This document shows positions 8,396-16,528 of a stretch of 56,641 nucleotides of DNA, one piece after another; position 1 is the stretch's first letter; every line of letters begins with the position of its first letter. The notes under the pieces are model-generated. The model searched no databases, was not told the DNA's origin, and was given only the letters and a program-made list of their open reading frames with translations. The position numbers and the translations under genes were made by a program. The stretch comes from Bacteroidales bacterium UBA1187 (GTDB taxonomy: Bacteria; Bacteroidota; Bacteroidia; Bacteroidales; Paludibacteraceae), in NCBI GenBank assembly GCA_002309835.1, contig DBYL01000018.1, positions 1 through 56,641 on the forward strand. Reading direction: 5' to 3'.

Positions 8396-8922
8396 TTAAT
8401 CTTGCAGTATAATTTCTCTTCTCCGTCTATCTCCACGCGGATAATCTCTTCGTTGTGTACCGGCCGCGGGACTTGCCGACGCTGGATATAAATCAAATCC
8501 CCTTGCCGAAGAGTCATCAACTTACTGGCCTCTACGATTGCCTCTTCCGGGGATATGATCAGTTCATCATTGAGCAACGGAGTTGCGCTCATTTCATCAT
8601 TGTTCATCCATTCTCCTATCGCGAGAGAGTAGTCAAAGGCCAGCGCTTTAGTCCAAGGCTTACCGCTCTGTTGCGCCTCGCGCGCAATATCCATAGCGAT
8701 GAAGTCTGCTCCGGGAGCCACGGCGTCGTAGTAACGGTCCGCGAATTTCAATCCAATCTCTTTGCCCAAGCGACTCACACGTAGGATGAGGCACTCCGTT
8801 ACGCCTAACTCCTTGGTCCATTCGGGCATGAATAGCGGCTTACGACCATTCAGCAAGCACGAGTCGCCTTTCAGCACAATCTCATTGCTCCCGTCGTGAT
8901 ATATAAAACCGATGATCTTCAT
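8392..8922 (-). CDS. Compact fumarylacetoacetate-hydrolase-fold protein
   Basis: 176-residue protein of the FAA hydrolase superfamily. The family signature around GADFIAMD and PWTKALAFDYSLAIG (residues about 70-105) and a C-terminal TLRQGDLIYI segment can be recognised. Family enzymes are usually about 200-220 residues and bind a metal through an E-x-E motif. Here that position reads T-E-C, and the Lys of the usual AKAFD motif is Leu, so hydrolase activity is doubtful. It is the first gene before porU, with its own promoter and a 4-bp overlap. A similar gene next to porU occurs in other Bacteroidales as I recall, but its role is unknown. Confidence 0.8.
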   Translation of the reverse strand: MKIIGFIYHDGSNEIVLKGDSCLLNGRKPLFMPEWTKELGVTECLILRVSRLGKEIGLKFADRYYDAVAPGADFIAMDIAREAQQSGKPWTKALAFDYSLAIGEWMNNDEMSATPLLNDELIISPEEAIVEASKLMTLRQGDLIYIQRRQVPRPVHNEEIIRVEIDGEEKLYCKIK

Positions 8923-8939
8923 CCCTCAAAAACGGCGCG

Positions 8940-8971
8940 CAAAATTACTACTTTTTTTGCATTTATGCAAA
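8940..8971 (-). promoter_or_regulatory. Promoter of the FAH-porU-porV-ispF-aroK unit
   Basis: On the minus strand, TTTG (8968-8971) lies exactly 20 bp before TAATTTTG (8940-8947), followed by CGCGCCG. The leader to the ATG at 8922 is very short, about ten bases. Confidence 0.75.
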
Positions 8972-9017
8972 TATTTGGCAATAATAATGCAAAAAGTACA
9001 CTTTTTCTTAATATCCG

Positions 9018-10334
9018 TTACTTAGCGCGGATAAATAACTGTACCGGTGTGCCTTCAAAATCCCACCACTCGCGTAACTTGTTCTCCAAGAAACGACGGT
9101 ACGGCTCTTTCACATACTGCGGCAGGTTGGCGAAGAAGACGAAGGTAGGAATCTGCGTGTTCGGCAGCTGCGTACAATACTTGATCTTGATATATTTGCC
9201 CTTCCAAGCGGGTGGGGGATAGTTCTCGATCAACGGAAGGAATTTCTCGTTGAGTTGGGCGGTAGGTATCTTCTTGTTCTTATTCTCATACACATGGAGA
9301 GCCGTTTCTACCACTTTGAATATGCGCTGCTTGGTAAGCGCACTGGTGAAGATGATCGGGAAGTCCGTAAACGGCGCAATGCGCTCACGAATAGCGCTCT
9401 CAAAAGCCTTGATATCCGCATTGGTCTTGCTCTCCACGAGGTCCCATTTATTCACGCAAACGACCAGCCCTTTCTTGTTCTTCTGGATCAACGAGTAGAT
9501 ATTAAGGTCCTGCGCCTCGATGCCTCGTGTAGCGTCGATCATGAGGATACATACATCGCTGTTCTCTATTGCGCGGATGGAGCGGACAACCGAGTAGTAC
9601 TCCAGATCCTCCGTTACTTTCGCTTTCTTGCGAATACCGGCAGTGTCCACGAGGTAAAAATCCTTGCCGAACTTGTTGTAACGCGTGTAAATACTATCAC
9701 GCGTAGTACCTGCAATCTCTGTTACAATGGTGCGTTCTTCCCCGATGAAAGCGTTCAGAATACTTGATTTGCCGGCATTTGGACGACCTACAATCGCGAA
9801 GCGCGGTAACTCCTCCAATGTCTCATCGCTGTCATCTTCCTTACGGAAACGACTGACTACCTCGTCCAGCAGGTCGCCCGTTCCCAAACCGTTCTCTGCG
9901 GATAAGATAAACGGTTCGCCCAGACCGAGTTTGTAGAACTCTGCCGCTCCGTATTGGTTCTCAAAGGTATCTACCTTGTTCACACAGAGGATGGTCGGTT
10001 TCTTTGCCTGACGGAGTAGGTGCGCTACTTCGGTGTCGAACTGCGTCACACCTTCGTTCACATCCACCACAAGCATCACTACATCCGCTTCGCGGATAGC
10101 GAGGTTTACCTGACGGTTGATCTCGCTCTCAAAGGTGTCATCGCTGTTGACTACCCATCCTCCGGTGTCAATCACGCTGAACTCGCGTCCGCACCATTCG
10201 GCCTTGCCGTACTGACGGTCACGCGTCGTACCTGCCGTATTATTCACTATCGCCCTACGAGTACCCGTAAGACGGTTAAAAAGGGTCGATTTCCCGACAT
10301 TGGGACGTCCCACTATCGCCACAATATTCGCCAT
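9018..10334 (-). CDS. der: Ribosome biogenesis GTPase Der (EngA)
   Basis: 438-residue protein with two tandem GTPase domains and a C-terminal KH-like domain. The first P-loop is GRPNVGKS (residues 8-15) and the second GRPNAGKS, each followed by DTAG/DTGG and NKVD/NKWD motifs. Der is essential for 50S subunit maturation and acts in the cytoplasm. It is downstream of slyD and lptD with a 13-bp gap, so it is probably transcribed from the lptD promoter. Confidence 0.97.
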   Translation of the reverse strand: MANIVAIVGRPNVGKSTLFNRLTGTRRAIVNNTAGTTRDRQYGKAEWCGREFSVIDTGGWVVNSDDTFESEINRQVNLAIREADVVMLVVDVNEGVTQFDTEVAHLLRQAKKPTILCVNKVDTFENQYGAAEFYKLGLGEPFILSAENGLGTGDLLDEVVSRFRKEDDSDETLEELPRFAIVGRPNAGKSSILNAFIGEERTIVTEIAGTTRDSIYTRYNKFGKDFYLVDTAGIRKKAKVTEDLEYYSVVRSIRAIENSDVCILMIDATRGIEAQDLNIYSLIQKNKKGLVVCVNKWDLVESKTNADIKAFESAIRERIAPFTDFPIIFTSALTKQRIFKVVETALHVYENKNKKIPTAQLNEKFLPLIENYPPPAWKGKYIKIKYCTQLPNTQIPTFVFFANLPQYVKEPYRRFLENKLREWWDFEGTPVQLFIRAK

Positions 10335-10347
10335 AGTTTGATTTTAT

Positions 10348-10917
10348 TTATTTGCAGTTATTACAATCTTTTTCGCAACTCTCGCAACTATCTTGCCCGC
10401 AATGCCCGTGGCATTTACCGCAGTGATGCGGAGTTCGGATGGCTTTGAGCTCGCCTTCCGTCACGTCACGGATCTCCAGGATTTTTCCGATGAAATGGAG
10501 ATCTTCTCCCGCGTACGGATGGTTGAGGTCGATGGTGACGGTCTCGTCGGTGATCTCGCATACCTGCGCTTTGACTACTTGTCCGTCAACGGTTGTCATG
10601 GGTACGATAGCTCCTACATATACGCGCTCGGAGTCAAACTCTCCGTCACCGTTGAAGAACATCTTCTTCGGTAACTCTTGCAGTCCTTCCGGGATATACT
10701 CGCCATAGGCGTCTTCGGCCTTAAGCACAAAGTCAAAGGTGTCACCTACCTCTTTGCCGTTCATCGCAGCCTCAAAGGCAGGAAGCATCATTCCTTCACC
10801 GTGGCACCATACTAACGGAGCTTCCTCCGTAGCTTTCTCCATCAGTTCTTCTTTGCCACCCTCGCCGTTGATATACAACTCGTACGTGGCTTTTACTACT
10901 TTCAAATTTTCTATCAT
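10348..10917 (-). CDS. SlyD-like FKBP-type peptidyl-prolyl isomerase with metal-binding tail
   Basis: 189-residue FKBP-type isomerase with an inserted flap (IF) chaperone domain. The motif LNHPYAGEDLHF, typical of SlyD, is at about residues 130-141. The last 25 residues are rich in Cys and His (HHCGKCHGHC... CESC... CNNC), as in SlyD proteins that bind nickel or zinc. It should assist folding of prolyl-limited proteins in the cytoplasm and may buffer metal. It lies between lptD and der, 15 bp after lptD. Confidence 0.92.
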   Translation of the reverse strand: MIENLKVVKATYELYINGEGGKEELMEKATEEAPLVWCHGEGMMLPAFEAAMNGKEVGDTFDFVLKAEDAYGEYIPEGLQELPKKMFFNGDGEFDSERVYVGAIVPMTTVDGQVVKAQVCEITDETVTIDLNHPYAGEDLHFIGKILEIRDVTEGELKAIRTPHHCGKCHGHCGQDSCESCEKDCNNCK

Positions 10918-10932
10918 AATAATTTAATTTTA

Positions 10933-13785
10933 TTACCACCATTCTACGCGACCGTTCGTTGACTGGTTGCTGTTCTTATCGTATTTGAGTTCACTCAAAA
11001 TAGAAGCGTTAACGCCTATGTGGAAGTTATAACTCTTAAACGGACCAATAGGGTTGATACTTGCCGACATACTCCAGCAATGCAGGTCTCGGCTTACGTT
11101 GAATGTACAACTGGTCAACTTCATATGATCGAAATCATAACTCATGCTCGCACTCACTTTCCATCCCTTGCCAAGACCTAACGTACCGCTCAGGCTCAGG
11201 TTGTTGGTGAAGACCATCTTGTAGTACATCTTGTTGTAATCGAATTGACTACCGGCAGTGTAGGCTAAGGAGTAGTTGAGCGTGATACTCCACGGTATTT
11301 CTGTCCATACATAGCCGTCTTCCACCTCTTCATGCTTACCGCTATTCAACTTGCCATTCTTGTCAGTACCGTCTTCGTTATGCGATAGTGTACTCAGGTC
11401 TGCTTGGTCGGTGCCGCCTTTCGACCCCTTGCCATCTGGCTGTTTGCCTTGCCGTTTTTGAATGGCCTCCTTCCATTTTTTGATGGTCTGATTGCTGATG
11501 GTGTAGTTGAAACTCCATCTCAGACCACTCCAGTGCGGGAAGCGTCCGTTATGCCAGTACTGCTTATTGGTGCGCACCGGCACGCCGGAGGCATTCAACT
11601 GATACATATACGGGTCGAGGGCCGTAGAGAGGTTTAGACTGTAGTTGTTCAACTTCGGGAATTTCAGACGCAGGTTCACTTGGAAGAGACTCCAGTTCAT
11701 GGAATCTGCTGCGAAGTTATAGCCTCCGTCAATACTGAAGTTATCAATCAGACTCACCACTTTATACGGATGCTCACCGGTGGTGTCTTCCTTGTTGACG
11801 ATCTTCATCTCAAGGTTGTTCGCAACGCCGAAACTCAGCGTCGCCGATGTCCCTCGCGGCGCATTTCCGTACATGCCGTTCGGGAAACGCGAATAGACTT
11901 GCGTCACCATCGTGGTGTCTCCGTTTTTTACTACCGGTTCATCGTAGCGGCCGTAGTAACCCCAACCCGGCGTACTGAAATCCGGGTGATAACTCATGCT
12001 GATGTGCGGCGTGATCACATGACGGAATTTCTCTACCTTGCTATTCGGGAACAGGCTCTTGAGCGGCGTGTAGAATCCGTAGATCTTCGTGCTCATACTC
12101 AGTCCTACGTTGAAATCGAAGACGTTATAGAAGCCCGTCGTGGTATCCATCTGAATTTGATTTTCCACCTCATTCCAGTTCCGGTCAATACGCTGGAAAT
12201 ACATACGATCCGTCATGCTGATGGTCGGCGTCACACTCAGGTATTTGAATAGCATGAAGCTGGCGTTGATAGGTAGAGTATGCTTGATACCTGTCTGCCA
12301 ATCCTTGAGGAAGTTCGACTTGGCGAAATAACTCTCCTTCATGTTATTGGCACTGATGCGACCGTCCATCGAGTAACTGATCTTGATCTTCTCGTACCAT
12401 TTCTCCTTGCCGCCCACTAATCCCTTGCGTTTCAGGTTCTTCTGCCGTATTTCCTTGAAGGGGTATATACTACTCATGTTCACCGCTAATTGAGGAGCGG
12501 TGAGGGTGATCGTGGAGTCTTTTGTACGTTGCGTCAGGCTGGCAGACAAACTCAAACTCCATGGGCTATCCGGGAAGCGCTGGGTATAACTGATACTACT
12601 GCTCTTCGTGTTCTCTGAATAAAGATCCGGATTGTAATAACCGTTGATATTACTGCGGCTGTATCCACTCGTAGAGAAGTTGACGCTTGCCGAGAAAGTG
12701 CTATAGGGATTGGATTTCGAGTCTTGCGAGTGCGTCCATTGAATCTGGAAGTTCTTGTTCGCTGCGTAATCCGGCAGACCTTTCTCGCTTGTCACATCAT
12801 TACGATAACTGATATTCAAACTTCCGGAGAAATGATACCTCCATATATACTTACTTTGCGCTCGGATGGCCCATGTGCCGCGCGTATAGACGTCCGCTAA
12901 GATCTGCAAGTCCAGATAATCGCAGATAGCGAAGTAATAACCGAGTCCGTTGATGTATAATCCGCGACTATAGTCGTCACCGAAGTTCGGCATGATCAGA
13001 CCACTCGAGTATTTGTTTGTAAAGGGGAAGAAACCGAAGGGAATGGCTAACGGCAACGGCACGTCACCCACCACCATATAGGCGGGACCCGTAGCGATAT
13101 AATCGCCCGGTTTGACTTTCGCCTTGGTCATCTTCAGATAGAAATGCGGATGGTCATGATTATCGCAAGTGGTGTACATGCCGCCACCCATCATCAACTC
13201 ATTGTTCTGCAGCTTCTTCGTCTTATCCGCGATGATGTATCCCTCACCTTGCTGGGTCACTACGTGACGGATGAAACCCTTCTGCGTCTTGAGATTATAG
13301 GTGATCTCATTCGTCTCGTATTTGTCCTTGCCGTCATTGAACACCGGCTTTCCGCTCCATTCCTCATTGATACTATCATATACGCCTTGCGCGAAAATCT
13401 GACTGCTGTCGATGTTCATGCGGATGTAATCGGAGGTCAACTCCATCGACTCGTATTTCAACTCACCGCTACCGTGCAGATAGGCATTTCCGCCTTGCGT
13501 CATCACCATGGAGTCCTTCGATTGGTAATGCACAGGGTAGGCTAAGCTGTTCTTCATCTTTATAGGCCGTTTGCGCAGGCTATCCCGTCTGGCGGAATCA
13601 ACAGGAGGCTCGTACGGCTTGGTGTTAGTATCGCTATGATTGTGGGAATGCGATGAACTCGTAAAAGAGCCCAGCGCACCGCTGCCCGCTTCTTGGCTGG
13701 CAACCCTACGCGTCTGCCCCCACGCCGCCATCGAGCAGAGTAGGAATAAGCACACCAAAATATGTCCGCGTACATGTATGCGCAC
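10933..13785 (-). CDS. lptD: LPS assembly outer-membrane protein LptD (Bacteroidota type)
   Basis: About 950-residue exported protein. After a signal peptide (hydrophobic segment ending at AWGQ) comes an OstA-like beta-jellyroll region (about residues 70-210), then a long beta-barrel. A charged Lys/Gly/Asp-rich linker lies near residue 790-840. LptD inserts LPS into the outer leaflet. The frame is open to a TTG at 13812, but that TTG lies inside the promoter -7 box, so I use the GTG at 13785; the exact start is uncertain. It heads a unit with slyD and der and is divergent from mnmE. Confidence 0.9.
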   Translation of the reverse strand: MRIHVRGHILVCLFLLCSMAAWGQTRRVASQEAGSGALGSFTSSSHSHNHSDTNTKPYEPPVDSARRDSLRKRPIKMKNSLAYPVHYQSKDSMVMTQGGNAYLHGSGELKYESMELTSDYIRMNIDSSQIFAQGVYDSINEEWSGKPVFNDGKDKYETNEITYNLKTQKGFIRHVVTQQGEGYIIADKTKKLQNNELMMGGGMYTTCDNHDHPHFYLKMTKAKVKPGDYIATGPAYMVVGDVPLPLAIPFGFFPFTNKYSSGLIMPNFGDDYSRGLYINGLGYYFAICDYLDLQILADVYTRGTWAIRAQSKYIWRYHFSGSLNISYRNDVTSEKGLPDYAANKNFQIQWTHSQDSKSNPYSTFSASVNFSTSGYSRSNINGYYNPDLYSENTKSSSISYTQRFPDSPWSLSLSASLTQRTKDSTITLTAPQLAVNMSSIYPFKEIRQKNLKRKGLVGGKEKWYEKIKISYSMDGRISANNMKESYFAKSNFLKDWQTGIKHTLPINASFMLFKYLSVTPTISMTDRMYFQRIDRNWNEVENQIQMDTTTGFYNVFDFNVGLSMSTKIYGFYTPLKSLFPNSKVEKFRHVITPHISMSYHPDFSTPGWGYYGRYDEPVVKNGDTTMVTQVYSRFPNGMYGNAPRGTSATLSFGVANNLEMKIVNKEDTTGEHPYKVVSLIDNFSIDGGYNFAADSMNWSLFQVNLRLKFPKLNNYSLNLSTALDPYMYQLNASGVPVRTNKQYWHNGRFPHWSGLRWSFNYTISNQTIKKWKEAIQKRQGKQPDGKGSKGGTDQADLSTLSHNEDGTDKNGKLNSGKHEEVEDGYVWTEIPWSITLNYSLAYTAGSQFDYNKMYYKMVFTNNLSLSGTLGLGKGWKVSASMSYDFDHMKLTSCTFNVSRDLHCWSMSASINPIGPFKSYNFHIGVNASILSELKYDKNSNQSTNGRVEWW

Positions 13786-13809
13786 AATACACCAAATTAA
13801 AATCGGGTG

Positions 13810-13841
13810 CAAAAGTACAAAAATATTTTGATATATGCAAA
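13810..13841 (-). promoter_or_regulatory. Promoter of lptD
   Basis: On the minus strand, TTTG (13838-13841) lies exactly 20 bp before TACTTTTG (13810-13817), followed by CACCCG. It interlocks with the mnmE promoter on the other strand. Confidence 0.75.
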
Positions 13842-13857
13842 AAAAAGTGTACCTTTG
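13827..13857 (+). promoter_or_regulatory. Promoter of mnmE
   Basis: TTTG (13827-13830) lies 19 bp before TACCTTTG (13850-13857), followed by CGCTCG. It overlaps the lptD promoter by 15 bp, so the two -33 boxes cross each other. Confidence 0.7.
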
Positions 13858-13875
13858 CGCTCGATTTTTGAGCTT

Positions 13876-15216
13876 ATGCAGACTATCTGTGCGATATCAA
13901 CGGCCTACGGAGTAGGCGGCATAGCCGTCATCCGCGTCTCGGGCGAGCAAGCTATCCCTATTGTGGACAGCCTGTTTGTCGGTCGTACATCTCTGGCCTC
14001 CGCACAAACGAATACCATCCATTTCGGCCGTATTCAACGGGAAAAAGAGGTACTGGACGAGGTCCTCTGCTCCGTCTTCCGCGCCCCGCATTCCTTCACG
14101 GGCGAGGACACGGTGGAGATCGCATGTCACGGCAGCCTGTTCATCCAGCAGGAGTTGCTCAGATGGCTCATCGACGCGGGTTGTAAGGCTGCCGAACCCG
14201 GTGAGTTCACCCGCCGTGCGTTCCTGAACGCTAAGATGGACCTCACGCAAGCGGAGGCGGTGGCAGACCTTATTGCTGCGCAGTCGAGAGCCGAGAAAGA
14301 CTTGGCGCTGAGTCAGTTACGCGGCTCGGTCTCCAATGAACTGAATGCACTTCGCGAACGCTTATTGCATTTCACGTCCCTCATTGAACTGGAACTGGAC
14401 TTTGCGGACCATGAGGAGTTAGAGTTCGCGGACCGCTCGGAACTGACGCAATTAGCCGATGAAATCGAGCAGAAGTTACAATCTCTGCTCTCGTCCTTCC
14501 GCACAGGCAACGCCATCCGTCACGGCATTCCTGTGGCGATAGTAGGTGCACCAAATGTGGGCAAGTCCACGCTTCTCAACGCCCTCTTAGGCGAGCAGCG
14601 CGCGATAGTGAGCGATATACAAGGTACCACGCGCGACACGATAGAAGACACCTTGGTACTCGACGGCATTCTCTTCCGTCTCATCGACACAGCCGGACTG
14701 CGCGAGACTTCCGACACGTTGGAAAATATGGGCATCGAGCGGAGCCTTCGTGCGGCAGAAAATGCACAGATTATTGTGCATGTAGGGGAGCCTACCTCTA
14801 ACCCATCCCTAAAGGGAGGGGAACTTGAAGATGTTAAGGGAACGATTGTAGAAGTGCTCAATAAAAGCGATCTCTTAGACGGTTGTTCCCTTCATGGAGA
14901 AACCCACGGAAGTAGGCTTGCCATCTCCGCCAAGAAAGGTGAGATAGAACCCCTCAAGCGCGAGTTGGTTCGCATAGCGAAAGCATCGATGCAGACCTCG
15001 GCTGTGATGCTTTCCAATGCCCGCCATTACGAAGCTGTCTCGCGTGCCCACAAAGCCATCATCCGCGTGCAAGAAGGACTACTCGCCAACCTCTCGGGCG
15101 AACTCCTCTCGCTGGATCTGCAGGACTGCCTCTCCGCCCTCGGAGAAGTAACCGGCCAGATTACCAACCAGGAAGTGCTTGCTAATATCTTCAGTAAGTT
15201 TTGTATCGGTAAATAA
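13876..15216 (+). CDS. mnmE: tRNA modification GTPase MnmE
   Basis: 446-residue MnmE (TrmE). With MnmG it installs the carboxymethylaminomethyl group on U34 of certain tRNAs. The N-terminal folate-binding domain starts at TICAISTAYGVGGIAVIRVSG. The G domain has GAPNVGKST, GTTRDT, DTAG, NKSD and SAKKG, and the protein ends in the catalytic FSKFCIGK. The ATG at 13876 fits the family N-terminus; the longer open frame runs into the promoter. Two loops of the G domain (about residues 304-317 and 337-349) are encoded by GC-rich repeat elements. folC follows in the same frame after the stop. Confidence 0.96.
   Translation: MQTICAISTAYGVGGIAVIRVSGEQAIPIVDSLFVGRTSLASAQTNTIHFGRIQREKEVLDEVLCSVFRAPHSFTGEDTVEIACHGSLFIQQELLRWLIDAGCKAAEPGEFTRRAFLNAKMDLTQAEAVADLIAAQSRAEKDLALSQLRGSVSNELNALRERLLHFTSLIELELDFADHEELEFADRSELTQLADEIEQKLQSLLSSFRTGNAIRHGIPVAIVGAPNVGKSTLLNALLGEQRAIVSDIQGTTRDTIEDTLVLDGILFRLIDTAGLRETSDTLENMGIERSLRAAENAQIIVHVGEPTSNPSLKGGELEDVKGTIVEVLNKSDLLDGCSLHGETHGSRLAISAKKGEIEPLKRELVRIAKASMQTSAVMLSNARHYEAVSRAHKAIIRVQEGLLANLSGELLSLDLQDCLSALGEVTGQITNQEVLANIFSKFCIGK
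14787..14826 (+). repeat. GC-rich palindromic element inserted in frame in mnmE (copy 1)
   Basis: The segment begins GGAGCCTACC and ends in a small palindrome CCCTAAAGGG followed by AGGGGAACTT. The dnaE element reads almost the same on its coding strand. It adds about 13 residues between the DTAG and NKSD motifs of MnmE without breaking the frame. Confidence 0.65.
14885..14922 (-). repeat. GC-rich element inserted in frame in mnmE (copy 2, opposite orientation)
   Basis: Read on the minus strand it starts with AAGCCTACTTCCGTGGGTTT and ends near GAAGGGAACA. It closely matches the prmA element and shares the AGCCT start with the other copies. It encodes the loop between NKSD and SAKK in MnmE. 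Confidence 0.6.
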
Positions 15217-15282
15217 CTGTTATACGCTATCACTTACCAAGATGCCATAGAATATCTGTACAATGCACGTCCACCATTTCAC

Positions 15283-16515
15283 ATGGTGGGTGCGGCGGCG
15301 TATAAGCCGGGGTTGGAGAATACCTTTCGGCTGATGGAGCATGTCGGTAACCCGCATGAGCACTTACGCGCCATCCATGTGGCGGGTACCAACGGCAAGG
15401 GTTCGACAAGCCATCTGATAGCTGCTGCGCTGCAGGCTTCTGGTTTACGCGTGGGCCTTTTCACCAGTCCGCATCTCGTTAGTCTCACCGAACGCATTCG
15501 TATCAACGGAGCGCCTATAGAAGAGGCAGAAATAACCGAATTCATCGAGCAAAACAAAGACTTCTTGGATTCCCTTCAACCGTCTTTTTTCGAGACCATG
15601 ACGGCCCTCGCTTTTGCGTACTTTGTGAAGCGACAAGTAGATGTAGCGGTGGTTGAAGTTGGACTTGGCGGACGATTGGACAGTACAAATGTACTGACTC
15701 CCCTTTTGAGCGTCATTACCAATATCGGTTTGGACCACACAGAGTTCCTCGGCAATACCTTGCGACAGATCGCTAAAGAGAAAGCCGGCATCATGAAGCC
15801 GAACATACCTTGCGTCATTGGAGAAACCCATCCGCAGACAATGAATGTGTTCCTGGAACGTGCCCAAGAATGTGGCATTTTAGGTGACGGACCGGAGACT
15901 ACGGATTGCCGTATATGGTTTGCGGACCAGTGCGGGTACTTGCGTAAAGTGCGGCTGCGCGAAGCACCGGAGTGCGAGCTCAAGGGCATCTATCAGGAGC
16001 ATAACCTGCAGACAGCGTACGTGGCGCTGAAAGCATTGAAGATTTCAAATTTCAAATTTCAAATTTCAAATTCAGCTATCCGAGAAGGCTTTGCTCATTT
16101 ATGTAGTATGACGGGATTACGCGGACGTTGGGAGACCTTATGCGAGAGACCGCTAACTATCTGTGATACAGGACATAACAGTCACGGACTGCAGTACGTA
16201 GCACAGCAACTCAAAGAGTTGACCAATCCGCATATATGGATCGTCTTCGGCATGGTAAACGATAAAGACACCGATGTCGTGATGAGGCTAATGCCCAAAG
16301 GCGAGAAGTACCATTATATCTTCACTACACCTAATACCAAGCGCGCTCGCAGTGCACAAGAGATGCTTGCGTTATGGGGCAAGAAAGGCATTGCGATGGA
16401 GGACCCGAAAGAGGCCATCCGATATGCACAGGAACACGCCCAACCGGAAGATGCCATCTTTATCGGAGGTAGTAACTACCTCGTGGGCGAGGCATGTATG
16501 ATGTATGATGTATGA
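15283..16515 (+). CDS. folC: Folylpolyglutamate synthase / dihydrofolate synthase
   Basis: About 410 residues from the first ATG, with the Mur-ligase P-loop GTNGKGST, and ending at the TGA 16513-16515. FolC adds glutamate to dihydropteroate and folates. Family similarity clearly extends upstream of this ATG: in-frame codons from 15229 encode TYQDAIEYLYN, the usual FolC N-terminus. There is no ATG, GTG or TTG in frame between the mnmE stop and 15283, so the true start may be a rare codon (ATC 15229 or CTG 15217) or the gene may be shortened. A heptamer repeat encodes about ten residues in the middle, and another repeat forms its C-terminus. Confidence 0.92.
   Translation: MVGAAAYKPGLENTFRLMEHVGNPHEHLRAIHVAGTNGKGSTSHLIAAALQASGLRVGLFTSPHLVSLTERIRINGAPIEEAEITEFIEQNKDFLDSLQPSFFETMTALAFAYFVKRQVDVAVVEVGLGGRLDSTNVLTPLLSVITNIGLDHTEFLGNTLRQIAKEKAGIMKPNIPCVIGETHPQTMNVFLERAQECGILGDGPETTDCRIWFADQCGYLRKVRLREAPECELKGIYQEHNLQTAYVALKALKISNFKFQISNSAIREGFAHLCSMTGLRGRWETLCERPLTICDTGHNSHGLQYVAQQLKELTNPHIWIVFGMVNDKDTDVVMRLMPKGEKYHYIFTTPNTKRARSAQEMLALWGKKGIAMEDPKEAIRYAQEHAQPEDAIFIGGSNYLVGEACMMYDV
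16042..16069 (+). repeat. Four tandem heptamers ATTTCAA inside folC
   Basis: ATTTCAA occurs four times without a mismatch at 16042-16069, followed by a partial copy. It is read in frame as roughly ISNFKFQIS. A change of one copy would shift the FolC frame. Confidence 0.85.
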
Positions 16516-16528
16516 TGTATGATGTATG
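16494..16528 (+). repeat. Five tandem heptamers ATGTATG across the folC stop and prmA start
   Basis: ATGTATG occurs five times in perfect tandem. The folC stop (16513-16515) and the prmA ATG (16526-16528) both lie within it. Because 7 is not a multiple of 3, copy-number change would alter the FolC C-terminus and the spacing to prmA. Confidence 0.9.

Noticed and set aside
13786..13812. Upstream TTG start for lptD
   Set aside because: The TTG is part of the -7 box TACTTTTG, so it would lie before the transcription start. The GTG at 13785 is used instead.
16042..16069. CRISPR-like array
   Set aside because: The units are seven bases with no spacers, so these are simple tandem repeats. No cas gene is present.
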